A stretch of DNA of 20,864 nucleotides from a virus, in IMG/VR virus record IMGVR_UViG_3300042885_001110, positions 1 through 20,864 of that record. One strand, 5' to 3'. Position numbers and translations under genes: made by a program. Below the pieces are notes generated by a model. It was not told where the DNA came from and searched no databases. It saw nothing but the letters and a program-made list of their open reading frames with translations. The first letter of the stretch is position 1; each line of letters starts with the position of its first letter. This document shows positions 13,349 through 20,464 of the stretch, in pieces.

Positions 13349-14518
13349 ATGGCTGATTTTTCATTAACTACTGTATTTGTTGTCCCAAAAGATGAGGCAA
13401 TAGCGAGTACTGGTAACACGCAAGATCTTACTGCTGGAAAAGTAGGATTCTTTAAAAGCGACTATGCTGTAGCAACAGCAGGTAACATCGCAGCTTCTCC
13501 ATATTTTTATGTGGCACAAGGAAGAGAAAACACGTATTTACAAGGAACAAAAAGATCTGACAAGATCAAAGGATGTCCTTCAGGTTCAGGTTGTAATTCA
13601 AATATTACAGAATTTTACAAAGTATCTGGTTGTCCAACACCTGTAACTCAAGTTACTGATGTTGATGGATGGAATGTACATTGTGGTGATGTTGTAACAT
13701 TAACACTTCGTGCGCACTCTTCTTACTTAGATACATTGTATTTCAATGGATTTACACGCTCAGTAACTGTACAAGCTCCTTGTTGTGATTGTGGTGGTGA
13801 TCCTTGTGATACAGTAGATGTACCTGCATTAATTGATGCATTTATTGCAAAGCTTACACAACAAGCTCCTGGTAACAACCCTGATAACATTAATTTTAAT
13901 GATTTTTATCAATTCCAAAGAATTAATAACGATAGTACTGCTATTCTTCGTATTTCAGGAAAACCATTAACTATCTATGGACAACCATGTGATGTTGCTG
14001 CTTTTCCTTTTGAATTTGACAGAATGTACTTTAGAACTTTTGTATACAGTGGTCCTGCAACTACAGCTGACTTTATTGTTGCTGATAATTGTAACATTGT
14101 AGCTAATGCTGTAATTACACAACGTTCTAGTTATGCTAGAGGAACTAGTGCAGAAATTATCCAACTTGAGAAAAACTTCTATAGCTACCAAGCTGGTTAC
14201 CTAAAACACCTATACAGAATGGTTGGGTACAATGGTAACTTTGAATCTTGGGTAGATGGTGCTTCAACTTATGATACTTATTACATTAAATTTAATGAGT
14301 ATGATAGATCAGCTTACCAATGGGGTGATTTCATTATGCAAGATTCTCAAGTTATTATTGCTGCTGTTGCTGGTTCAACTGAATCAACTGCTATTACAAC
14401 AATTTTAAATGCTGCTTTAGGAACTGTTCCAGAGTCTGGAGATACTTGTATTACTACAACTTCTACAACTACTACTATCTGGTCAACTACTACAACAACA
14501 AGTACGTTGATTCCTTAA
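13349..14518 (+). CDS. Cys-rich virion structural protein with Thr-rich tail
   Basis: This 389-residue protein is probably an abundant virion component such as a capsid decoration or major tail protein. The N-terminal 50 residues include LTAGKVGFF, a pattern I associate with phage structural proteins. Cys residues are clustered at about 76-84 (GCPSGSGC), 94 and 112, and in CCDCGGDPC near 144-152, where disulfides or metal binding are possible. The central part is beta-rich. The last 25 residues are almost only Thr, Ser and Ile (nt 14447-14515), a linker-like tail with no domain after it. Codon use resembles the MCP (less AT-biased than the neighbours), suggesting high expression. A strong terminator lies 23 nt after the stop. 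Confidence 0.6.
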   Translation: MADFSLTTVFVVPKDEAIASTGNTQDLTAGKVGFFKSDYAVATAGNIAASPYFYVAQGRENTYLQGTKRSDKIKGCPSGSGCNSNITEFYKVSGCPTPVTQVTDVDGWNVHCGDVVTLTLRAHSSYLDTLYFNGFTRSVTVQAPCCDCGGDPCDTVDVPALIDAFIAKLTQQAPGNNPDNINFNDFYQFQRINNDSTAILRISGKPLTIYGQPCDVAAFPFEFDRMYFRTFVYSGPATTADFIVADNCNIVANAVITQRSSYARGTSAEIIQLEKNFYSYQAGYLKHLYRMVGYNGNFESWVDGASTYDTYYIKFNEYDRSAYQWGDFIMQDSQVIIAAVAGSTESTAITTILNAALGTVPESGDTCITTTSTTTTIWSTTTTTSTLIP

Positions 14519-14540
14519 GAACTTTTTTAATAAATAATCT

Positions 14541-14585
14541 ATACCAGAGGAGAGGATATTCCACATTCCTCTGGTATTTTTTTTT
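14541..14585 (+). terminator. Strong rho-independent terminator
   Basis: ATACCAGAGGA (14541-14551) pairs perfectly with TCCTCTGGTAT (14567-14577), 11 bp around a 15-nt loop, followed at once by nine T residues (14577-14585). It closes the head/neck operon. The next gene begins only 8 nt after the T-run. Confidence 0.93.
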
Positions 14586-14593
14586 AAATTTAT

Positions 14594-15160
14594 ATGAGCA
14601 CCTTACTATTAAATATAACAATTGTTCCTACCTTTGATGTACAGAGTTTATCTATATTAGATATTTCTACATATCCTAATCCAATACCATTACCTATACC
14701 AGTTTATACAATGGAGATAACAGTTCCAGGATTTGAAGCTGTTGTTGTTCCTTTTACACCATTAAGTTTAAATGTGTATTTTTCAGATACATTAGAAATA
14801 ACTGAACCAGGAATTCAACAACCTCTTCCTGATGGAATATATTATTTTAAATATAGTACAGATGCACTAGGATATTCTCCTGCAGAAAGAACTATAATGC
14901 GTGTAGATAGACTTCAAGCAAGATTTGATGAAGCATTTATGCATCTTGATATGATGGAGTGTGATCAAGCTATTAAAACACAGAGTAAAGTGGAACTATC
15001 TACTATATACTTTTTTATTCAAGGATCAATAGCTGCAGCTAATAACTGTGATCCAATTACAGCTAATAAATTATATAATAAAGCTTCCAAAATGCTAGAT
15101 ACATTTATCAACAATAATTGTGGATGCTCAGGAAATAATTATCAAATTAACTTTCAATAA
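14594..15160 (+). CDS. Conserved phage structural protein, tail-appendage cluster
   Basis: This is a 188-residue protein with two parts. Residues 1-95 are beta-rich with many prolines (YPNPIPLPIPVYTMEITVPG) and contain PLPDGIYYFKYS, like a small immunoglobulin-type or fibre-attachment domain. Residues about 100-188 are helical with conserved-looking RVDRLQARFDEAFMHLDMMECD and FIQGSIAAANN motifs, ending in a Cys pair (NNCGCSGNN). From memory, this two-part architecture recurs in uncultured Bacteroidota phages; its role is unknown. The gene starts 8 nt after a terminator T-run with no visible promoter, so it needs read-through or antitermination. It opens the chain of tail-appendage genes. Confidence 0.65.
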   Translation: MSTLLLNITIVPTFDVQSLSILDISTYPNPIPLPIPVYTMEITVPGFEAVVVPFTPLSLNVYFSDTLEITEPGIQQPLPDGIYYFKYSTDALGYSPAERTIMRVDRLQARFDEAFMHLDMMECDQAIKTQSKVELSTIYFFIQGSIAAANNCDPITANKLYNKASKMLDTFINNNCGCSGNNYQINFQ

Positions 15161-15168
15161 TAAATATT

Positions 15169-15294
15169 ATGGCAGCTTGCAGTAAATGTGGGACACAAGT
15201 AGGGTGTGGGTGTCAATTAAGACAAGGACTTTGTGGTGCTTGTTATTCTTTAGTACATAAAATAAAAACCTTTTGTTTAAATGTTATATCCTAA
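15169..15294 (+). CDS. 41-aa Cys-rich mini-protein
   Basis: ATG at 15169 opens a 41-residue frame starting MAACSKCGTQVGCGCQLR and ending in a stop at 15292-15294. It has CxxC, CxC and CxxC motifs within the first 25 residues (seven Cys in 41), like a miniature zinc ribbon or a disulfide knot. It starts 8 nt after the previous stop and overlaps the next gene by 14 nt, the same type of overlap seen elsewhere in this phage, which supports it being translated. From memory, similar very short CSKCG-type proteins occur in related uncultured phages. Function is unknown. Confidence 0.65.
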   Translation: MAACSKCGTQVGCGCQLRQGLCGACYSLVHKIKTFCLNVIS

Positions 15295-15943
15295 ACAAAC
15301 CAATTGTTCAGAAAATGGAAATATTAATTCTTTAATATCTTCTATAGACTGTAGACTTTCTAAATTAGCAAACACTATGTATAACAATACAGTGTTTATG
15401 CTAAATAAAACTATTTCTGGTACAGAAATGTTTGATTTAATACAATACAAAAGAATTCTATATTACAAACAAATCAATCCAGATTATGCTTGTAATTATT
15501 CTGTTAATATGATTACAAGTAAAGTGAAGTTACTAGCTTCTAATTGTGTAAAAAATTGTTTTGATGCCCCTCCAATAAGAGTTACAACAACTACCACTAC
15601 AACTCCTTGCCCAACAACTACAACAACATCAAGTTCTACTAGCACATCAACAACTACTTCTAGTTCATCAACAAGCACTTCAACCACTACTTCAACGACT
15701 ACTACAATACCAACTAGATATTATTATGATGTAAGTTTTTATGATTGTGGAAGTTGTGGAAGTGCAACAGGAGGAGGAGCTTTTGATAATTCTGAACCAT
15801 TAACTGTTGGTAAATGGTATATTAATTCTGGTGGAATTGTAATTTATATTGTCTCATTTGCAAGCTCCTCTCCAGGAGTATCAATTAATAATATTTTAAA
15901 CTCTTCACAACAAAGTAATTGTATAGATATAATTTGTCCTTAA
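15281..15943 (+). CDS. Tail-appendage protein with Thr/Ser linker and domain A
   Basis: This 220-residue protein has three modules. Residues 1-100 form a helical head (LLASNCVKNC near its end) that probably anchors to the virion. Residues about 102-146 are a Thr/Ser-rich linker (nt 15583-15716) broken once by PCP. Residues about 147-220 are a small beta domain with SFYDCGSCG, EPLTVGKWY, GGIVIY and a final CIDIICP. That terminal domain is paralogous to part of the 190-residue protein at 17150 (see findings). This layout suits a surface-exposed fibre or adhesin. A 98-nt AT-rich spacer follows before the collar gene. Confidence 0.6.
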   Translation: MLYPKQTNCSENGNINSLISSIDCRLSKLANTMYNNTVFMLNKTISGTEMFDLIQYKRILYYKQINPDYACNYSVNMITSKVKLLASNCVKNCFDAPPIRVTTTTTTTPCPTTTTTSSSTSTSTTTSSSSTSTSTTTSTTTTIPTRYYYDVSFYDCGSCGSATGGGAFDNSEPLTVGKWYINSGGIVIYIVSFASSSPGVSINNILNSSQQSNCIDIICP

Positions 15944-16041
15944 TTTTGTTTATTACTAGATGTAATAATTAAAACACAAATATAATCAGCATATAATACT
16001 GAAAATTAAGTTAGATTAATAAAATAAAAAATATATATAAT

Positions 16042-17148
16042 ATGTCTTGTACAAATTGTTTTAATGGATGCTCTGAAATTACATCAGATAAATGTGTAAA
16101 ATATACAGGAGCAGATATTCCTGCACTAGGAATTCAAAATGGTGATACGTTACAGTTTGTAGAACAAGCTTTAGCACAATTTTTAATAAGTGCATTAGAT
16201 GGCTCTGGAATTAAACCACCTATAGATCCTTCTATTATATGTAATGCTGTAAGTATTAATCTTCCTACATGTGGAGAATTTACAATTGTAGATCTTATTT
16301 CAGGATTAATTAAGTCTGTATGTGATCTTCAAGATTTAATTACTAATGTTTCAAATAATCTAGAAATTTTAGAAGGCCCTTATAGTGAAGAATGTTTGAC
16401 AGTTGTAGATACAACCTTTTCTAATACTCATAATGTTCTTCAAGCTGTAATAGATCAATTATGTCAAACAGATGAATTACTAGCAACAACTATTTTAAGT
16501 CTTAATAATTATGTATTAGAAAGTGAATTAGCTAATTCAGTTGTAGCTATATTAGAAGATGAAGGGCTTATAGGATCAACAACAAAGCAATACACTAAAA
16601 TGATTCCTTATGCAGCATATCCTTGGTTTGCACCAAATATAGCTGGCCTTTTTGATGGTACAGGAAAAGGAATACCTTCTGGTGAATATGAAAATGTTTA
16701 TTTATGTAATGGTAATAATCCAGGAGTACCTGATTTAAGAGGAAGGGTTCCTGCAGGATTAACTAATGGTGGAATGCTTGGTCTTACAATGAATGTAGAA
16801 GTAGACCCTAGTATAAGTTTACTTAATCCAACATATGCAGTAGGGACAAGAACTGGGGTAAATTTTGTTACATTAACAGAACCCCAAATAGCTAGTCATA
16901 GTCATATAGCTACATCTGAAGTTAGTCCTAATCCCCATGATCACATTATTGGATTTAAACAAGATCCTAGAGGCTGGGGAGGAGGAGACCCTGAATTACA
17001 AAAATTAACAACAATTGATAATACAAAATTAACATCTCAAGTAGATTTAACTGTAACTACAACTCTAACTCCTACAGGTCAAAACCAAGCACACACTAAC
17101 ACACAGCCTACAATAGGTTGTTATTATATAATGTATATACCAGCATAA
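16042..17148 (+). CDS. Tail-fibre protein with phage tail collar domain
   Basis: This is a 368-residue protein. Residues 1-180 are helical and Cys-containing (MSCTNCFNGC at the start) and are probably the virion-attachment and trimerising part. Residues about 187-240 match the phage tail-collar domain, with VYLCNGNNPGVPDLRGRVPAG (quoted here in part: CNGNNPGVPDLRGRVPAG). The C-terminus has LTEPQIASHSH and finishes HTNTQPTIGCYYIMYIPA, a typical collar-protein end, where the His-x-His residues often bind metal in fibre trimers. Such proteins form receptor-binding or short tail fibres. The next gene starts 1 nt after the stop. Family assignment is good; receptor specificity is unknown. Confidence 0.82.
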   Translation: MSCTNCFNGCSEITSDKCVKYTGADIPALGIQNGDTLQFVEQALAQFLISALDGSGIKPPIDPSIICNAVSINLPTCGEFTIVDLISGLIKSVCDLQDLITNVSNNLEILEGPYSEECLTVVDTTFSNTHNVLQAVIDQLCQTDELLATTILSLNNYVLESELANSVVAILEDEGLIGSTTKQYTKMIPYAAYPWFAPNIAGLFDGTGKGIPSGEYENVYLCNGNNPGVPDLRGRVPAGLTNGGMLGLTMNVEVDPSISLLNPTYAVGTRTGVNFVTLTEPQIASHSHIATSEVSPNPHDHIIGFKQDPRGWGGGDPELQKLTTIDNTKLTSQVDLTVTTTLTPTGQNQAHTNTQPTIGCYYIMYIPA

Positions 17149-17149
17149 T

Positions 17150-17722
17150 ATGTTTACAGGGTTTATAAAATGTGATTGTAATGGAGTGTGTATAGAAGTT
17201 GATCCTTTTGTATGCACTACTAGTACATCAACAACAACCTCTTCTACTAGCAGCACTACAACTACAAGTACCACTGTTGCGTGTAATAGATGGCAATATA
17301 ACTATCTTTCTTTTACTTGTACTCTTTGTGAAATTATAGAATATGGTTCTTTATATAACTCAAACCCTTTAACTTTAGATAACTTTTATCAATATGGAGA
17401 TATAGTTATAACGCCATATGAATATCTAAGCTGTGATACAGGAATAAGTGATGCATCTATTCCTGATGAAGGAGTAACAACTTGTGAAGAAATTGATTGT
17501 ATTCCTACTACAACCACTACTACTACACTAAGGCCAATAATATGTAAAGATTACGGATTACAGGCTTATTCTGGTGGAGGAAGTTGGACTGCATTAGATT
17601 GTCTAGGAGAAAGTGTAGGAGGCTTGATGCCCTCAGTAGGCGATACTATCTATACAGGGTGTATAGATAGTATTACATTAAATATAATAAATGGTGAAAT
17701 AAAGATAGAAACCGATTGCTAA
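17150..17722 (+). CDS. Modular tail-appendage protein: two domains, two Thr linkers
   Basis: This 190-residue protein has a short Cys-rich N-terminus (IKCDCNGVCIEVD), a Thr/Ser linker (about residues 22-43), domain A (about 45-118), a second linker of seven threonines (about 119-125) and a final domain B (about 129-190, ICKDYGLQAYSGGG to IETDC). Domain A repeats the Cys-x-x-Cys, NSNPLT, GDIVI and C-terminal CEEIDC pattern of the domain ending the 220-residue protein at 15281. Beads-on-a-string architecture with mucin-like linkers suits a flexible surface decoration or receptor-binding fibre. It starts 1 nt after the collar gene, so translation is coupled. No known enzyme motif. Confidence 0.6.
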   Translation: MFTGFIKCDCNGVCIEVDPFVCTTSTSTTTSSTSSTTTTSTTVACNRWQYNYLSFTCTLCEIIEYGSLYNSNPLTLDNFYQYGDIVITPYEYLSCDTGISDASIPDEGVTTCEEIDCIPTTTTTTTLRPIICKDYGLQAYSGGGSWTALDCLGESVGGLMPSVGDTIYTGCIDSITLNIINGEIKIETDC

Positions 17723-17734
17723 ACCAATAATAAT

Positions 17735-18307
17735 ATGACAGTATATATAACATTAACAACAGCAGGAGCAGATAGTGGTCCTTTTAATTTATATTCAAAT
17801 TTAGATGCATTTATAGTTCCTTTTGAAGTGGGCGTAGATAAAGCTAGTCTAGAGGCAGGGTATTCTTCTTTATTAGTTCCAGACTTTACAACAATAGTTA
17901 GAGTAAAATCAACAGCACAGTTTTGTATTAACTATGTTGATATAACATTAGCAGAACCCCCTTGTGAAAGACCTGAAGGATTAATTACTAAATACTTTAA
18001 TTGGCAGTACATACCTGATGGTGGTCCTACATTCTTTTTTACAGATTCTCTAGTTAATGCTTGTTTAGCATCTACAGAATATAATACAAATATTCCTTCT
18101 GGAATAATGGTTGCAAAACCTGGGCAATTAGCTTCTTTTAATGTAGGAGAAACAGTTTATTTAGATGTAGCAACTGATTGTACATTAATAGAAGATGGTT
18201 TTTATATAACAGATTTAGTTACACAGGAAATAACAGAAATTGTTGGAGGTGTAATTATTAGTATAAGTAATTGCCCTGCTACCACAACCACAACTACTAC
18301 AATATAA
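17735..18307 (+). CDS. Conserved tail-appendage protein with dangling Thr tail
   Basis: This is a 190-residue protein. Residues 1-72 form a beta-rich domain with TLTTAGADSGPFNLYSNLD and FCINYVDITL, a signature I associate with small structural proteins of uncultured Bacteroidota phages. The second half (about 82-180) contains NVGETVYLDVATDC and GVIISISNC, reminiscent of domain B of the preceding gene (VGDTIY, then a Cys-terminated strand). The last residues are Pro-Ala followed by seven Thr and Ile, a linker with nothing beyond it. The gene is 12 nt after its neighbour and ends 32 nt before a terminator hairpin, closing the tail-appendage operon. Confidence 0.6.
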   Translation: MTVYITLTTAGADSGPFNLYSNLDAFIVPFEVGVDKASLEAGYSSLLVPDFTTIVRVKSTAQFCINYVDITLAEPPCERPEGLITKYFNWQYIPDGGPTFFFTDSLVNACLASTEYNTNIPSGIMVAKPGQLASFNVGETVYLDVATDCTLIEDGFYITDLVTQEITEIVGGVIISISNCPATTTTTTTI

Positions 18308-18339
18308 AACTCTAAAGTTTGTTGGTTTTCTTTGAGTTT

Positions 18340-18372
18340 ACTCTCAGGTAATTTATTATCTGAGAGTTTTTT
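18340..18372 (+). terminator. Rho-independent terminator closing tail operon
   Basis: ACTCTCAGGTAA (18340-18351) pairs with TTATCTGAGAGT (18356-18367), 12 bp with one G-U, around the 4-nt loop TTTA, followed by six T residues. Confidence 0.9.
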
Positions 18373-18390
18373 ATTATTTAATAATATATA

Positions 18391-18424
18391 TTTGTTCATT
18401 CAAACTATTTTTTTTATACCTTTA
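18391..18424 (+). promoter_or_regulatory. Candidate Bacteroidota promoter for phosphoesterase gene
   Basis: TTTG at 18391-18394, a 22-nt spacer, and TACCTTTA at 18417-18424. It lies directly after the terminator and 27 nt before the next ATG. Spacing and the first seven bases of the -7 box are identical to the candidate at 1950-1983. Confidence 0.6.
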
Positions 18425-18451
18425 CGTTATTTTAATTAATACAAATTTCTT

Positions 18452-19690
18452 ATGAATGAAAACAATGTATTGTTATATCAATTAGAAAAATTGCTATCTC
18501 AAAAAAAAAGTAAAAAGTTTTACGCTGAAAAGTTAGGTATAACTGAATATGAGGTAGATGAGCTTTTAAAAGAACTTAAAGAAAAACCAGAAGAACCAAT
18601 TAAAAGTTATGAAGAGGGAAGAAAAGTAAACGTAGAAAAAGGTACAATAGAAAGTACAATAATTACAGATTACAATCCTAAAGATGATATTGAATTAGCT
18701 AAACTACATAAAATAAATTTAGACAAATACGTAATTACAAATTATTGGTCTAAAATGCTTCCTTCAGGAAAATTTACTTCTTCAGTATTTAGCAAATTAA
18801 TATGTGATGATGATATTATTCGAAAAGATTTAACTGAAGACATTAAAGAAATTTTTTCTAAAACAGAAAAGTTTTTTGGAAAAGTAAAATATCAAGAATC
18901 TAATAAAGCTTTATTTGTATACATAGCAGATGATCATACTGGGATTGATTTTAAAGAATCTTTATTTGGAAACCCATATACAGGAGATATATACCATAAT
19001 CGTTTAAAAGAATTAGCTAAACAAATTATATCTTTAGATTATGTAATAGATACATTATTTATAGTTAATCTTGGAGATGAGTTAGATGGTTTTAATAAAC
19101 AAACTACAAGAGGGGGACATGCATTAGAGTCATTATCAAACAAAGAACAGTTTAATATTTACACTTCTGCTAGAAAAATCTTTTATGATACTATACTAAC
19201 TTCTAATTTATTTAAAGAAATTACTATAGTAAATATTAATAACTCAAACCATTCAGGTAATGACTATTCTTATATAGTAAATAAATCAATAGAGTTTTAC
19301 CTAGATGCAAGGTATGATAATATAACAATTATTAATCAAGATAAATTTATAGATACTTATTCATGGGGAAACCATTGTATTTTACTTACACATGGTAAAG
19401 ATGAAAAGTACATGAAATTTGGGTTTCCTTTGAACTTAAATGAAAAAGTTGATTTATGGTTATTAGATTATTCTAAAAATTTTACAAATAAATATATATC
19501 AACAGTTAAAGGTGATTTACATTCTTATTCTGTTAACATAGGTAAATCAGGTAGATATATTAATGTTCCTTCTATATGTGGAGGATCTAATTGGATAGAA
19601 CATAATTATGGTTCTTCTAATGCAGGAGCATTATTAGAAATAGTTGATAAAGAAGATAAAAATATAATTTCAATACCTATTTGGTTTTAA
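18452..19690 (+). CDS. Calcineurin-like metallophosphoesterase with N-terminal HTH
   Basis: This is a 412-residue protein. Motifs of the calcineurin-like phosphoesterase fold appear in order: DxH at D160/H162 (ADDH), GDxxD at G208-D212 (GDELD), an Asn-His at 266-267 (NSNH), His314 (LTHGKD) and a final GDLH at 354-357. The last motif is normally GHxH, so the first His is replaced by Asp. That could alter the metal site. Residues about 20-45 resemble a helix-turn-helix (YAEKLGITEYEVDELLKELK). Members of this fold cleave phosphodiesters or phosphomonoesters, including DNA nucleases such as SbcD/Mre11, but the substrate here is unknown. The gene has its own promoter candidate after a terminator, and is strikingly AT-rich. 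The endonuclease gene follows after 4 nt. Confidence 0.8.
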   Translation: MNENNVLLYQLEKLLSQKKSKKFYAEKLGITEYEVDELLKELKEKPEEPIKSYEEGRKVNVEKGTIESTIITDYNPKDDIELAKLHKINLDKYVITNYWSKMLPSGKFTSSVFSKLICDDDIIRKDLTEDIKEIFSKTEKFFGKVKYQESNKALFVYIADDHTGIDFKESLFGNPYTGDIYHNRLKELAKQIISLDYVIDTLFIVNLGDELDGFNKQTTRGGHALESLSNKEQFNIYTSARKIFYDTILTSNLFKEITIVNINNSNHSGNDYSYIVNKSIEFYLDARYDNITIINQDKFIDTYSWGNHCILLTHGKDEKYMKFGFPLNLNEKVDLWLLDYSKNFTNKYISTVKGDLHSYSVNIGKSGRYINVPSICGGSNWIEHNYGSSNAGALLEIVDKEDKNIISIPIWF

Positions 19691-19694
19691 TAGT

Positions 19695-20462
19695 ATGCAC
19701 TATTTATACAGACACATAAGACTTGACACTAATCAACCATTTTACATTGGTATTGGCACTATAACTAATAAAAAATTTAAAACAATTACATCAAATTATT
19801 CAAGGGCAAACTCTAAAACACAAAGAAGTAAATATTGGAATTATATAATTAATAAAACAAATTATGAGGTAGAAATTCTTTTTGAATCAAATGATTATGA
19901 TTTTATTAAACAAAAAGAAATAGAATTTATTAAATTATATGGTAGAGTAGATAATAAAACAGGAATACTGTGTAATTTAACAGATGGTGGAGATGGTGCA
20001 ATAGGTTGTATTTGCTCAAAAGCGTCTAGTATAAAAAAATCTATAAACTCTAAAAAAAATTTATTAGGTAAAAAAGGAAAAAATCATCCTTGTGCTAAAA
20101 AAATTTATCAATATAATTTAGAGGGTAATTTTATTAAAGAATGGGATAGTATTATAGACACAGGGTTTAAGTGTTTAAAACCAAAAAACTCTAGTCAAGA
20201 TGGAAATTATTTTTTTGCTAGAGGTTATTTATGGAGCCATACCTTTAGATTAAGTGTTGATGAATATAAAAAATTTGACTATATTACACATAAAAAAGAA
20301 ATAGAAATGTTTGATTTAAATAATAATAAATTAAATTCTTTTTCTTCTACAAAAGAAGCTGCATTATTTCTTAATAATTTACATGCAAGAGGAGATATAA
20401 GTAAAGCAGCAAATGGTATAAGAAAATCTGCATTAGGCTATTTTTGGAAATATAAAAATTAA
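19695..20462 (+). CDS. GIY-YIG homing endonuclease, free-standing
   Basis: This is a 255-residue protein. The N-terminal GIY-YIG nuclease shows YLYRH at 3-7 (the GIY strand), FYIGIG at 16-21 (the YIG strand), a basic helix with Arg residues (about 38-48), a likely catalytic Glu at 75 or 77 (KEIEF) and NLTDGG at 94-99. A lysine-rich, NUMOD3-like segment with GKKGKNHP at 125-132 follows, then two NUMOD1-like DNA-recognition repeats at about 137-182 (KIYQYN, then GYLWSH) and 203-253 (IEMFDLN, then GYFWKYK). Such enzymes cut a specific intronless site and spread by homing. No intron is visible around it, so it is free-standing. It is very AT- and Lys/Asn-rich and sits between a phosphoesterase gene and a structural-type gene, which suggests insertion. 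Family is clear; target is unknown. Confidence 0.87.
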   Translation: MHYLYRHIRLDTNQPFYIGIGTITNKKFKTITSNYSRANSKTQRSKYWNYIINKTNYEVEILFESNDYDFIKQKEIEFIKLYGRVDNKTGILCNLTDGGDGAIGCICSKASSIKKSINSKKNLLGKKGKNHPCAKKIYQYNLEGNFIKEWDSIIDTGFKCLKPKNSSQDGNYFFARGYLWSHTFRLSVDEYKKFDYITHKKEIEMFDLNNNKLNSFSSTKEAALFLNNLHARGDISKAANGIRKSALGYFWKYKN

Positions 20463-20464
20463 AA

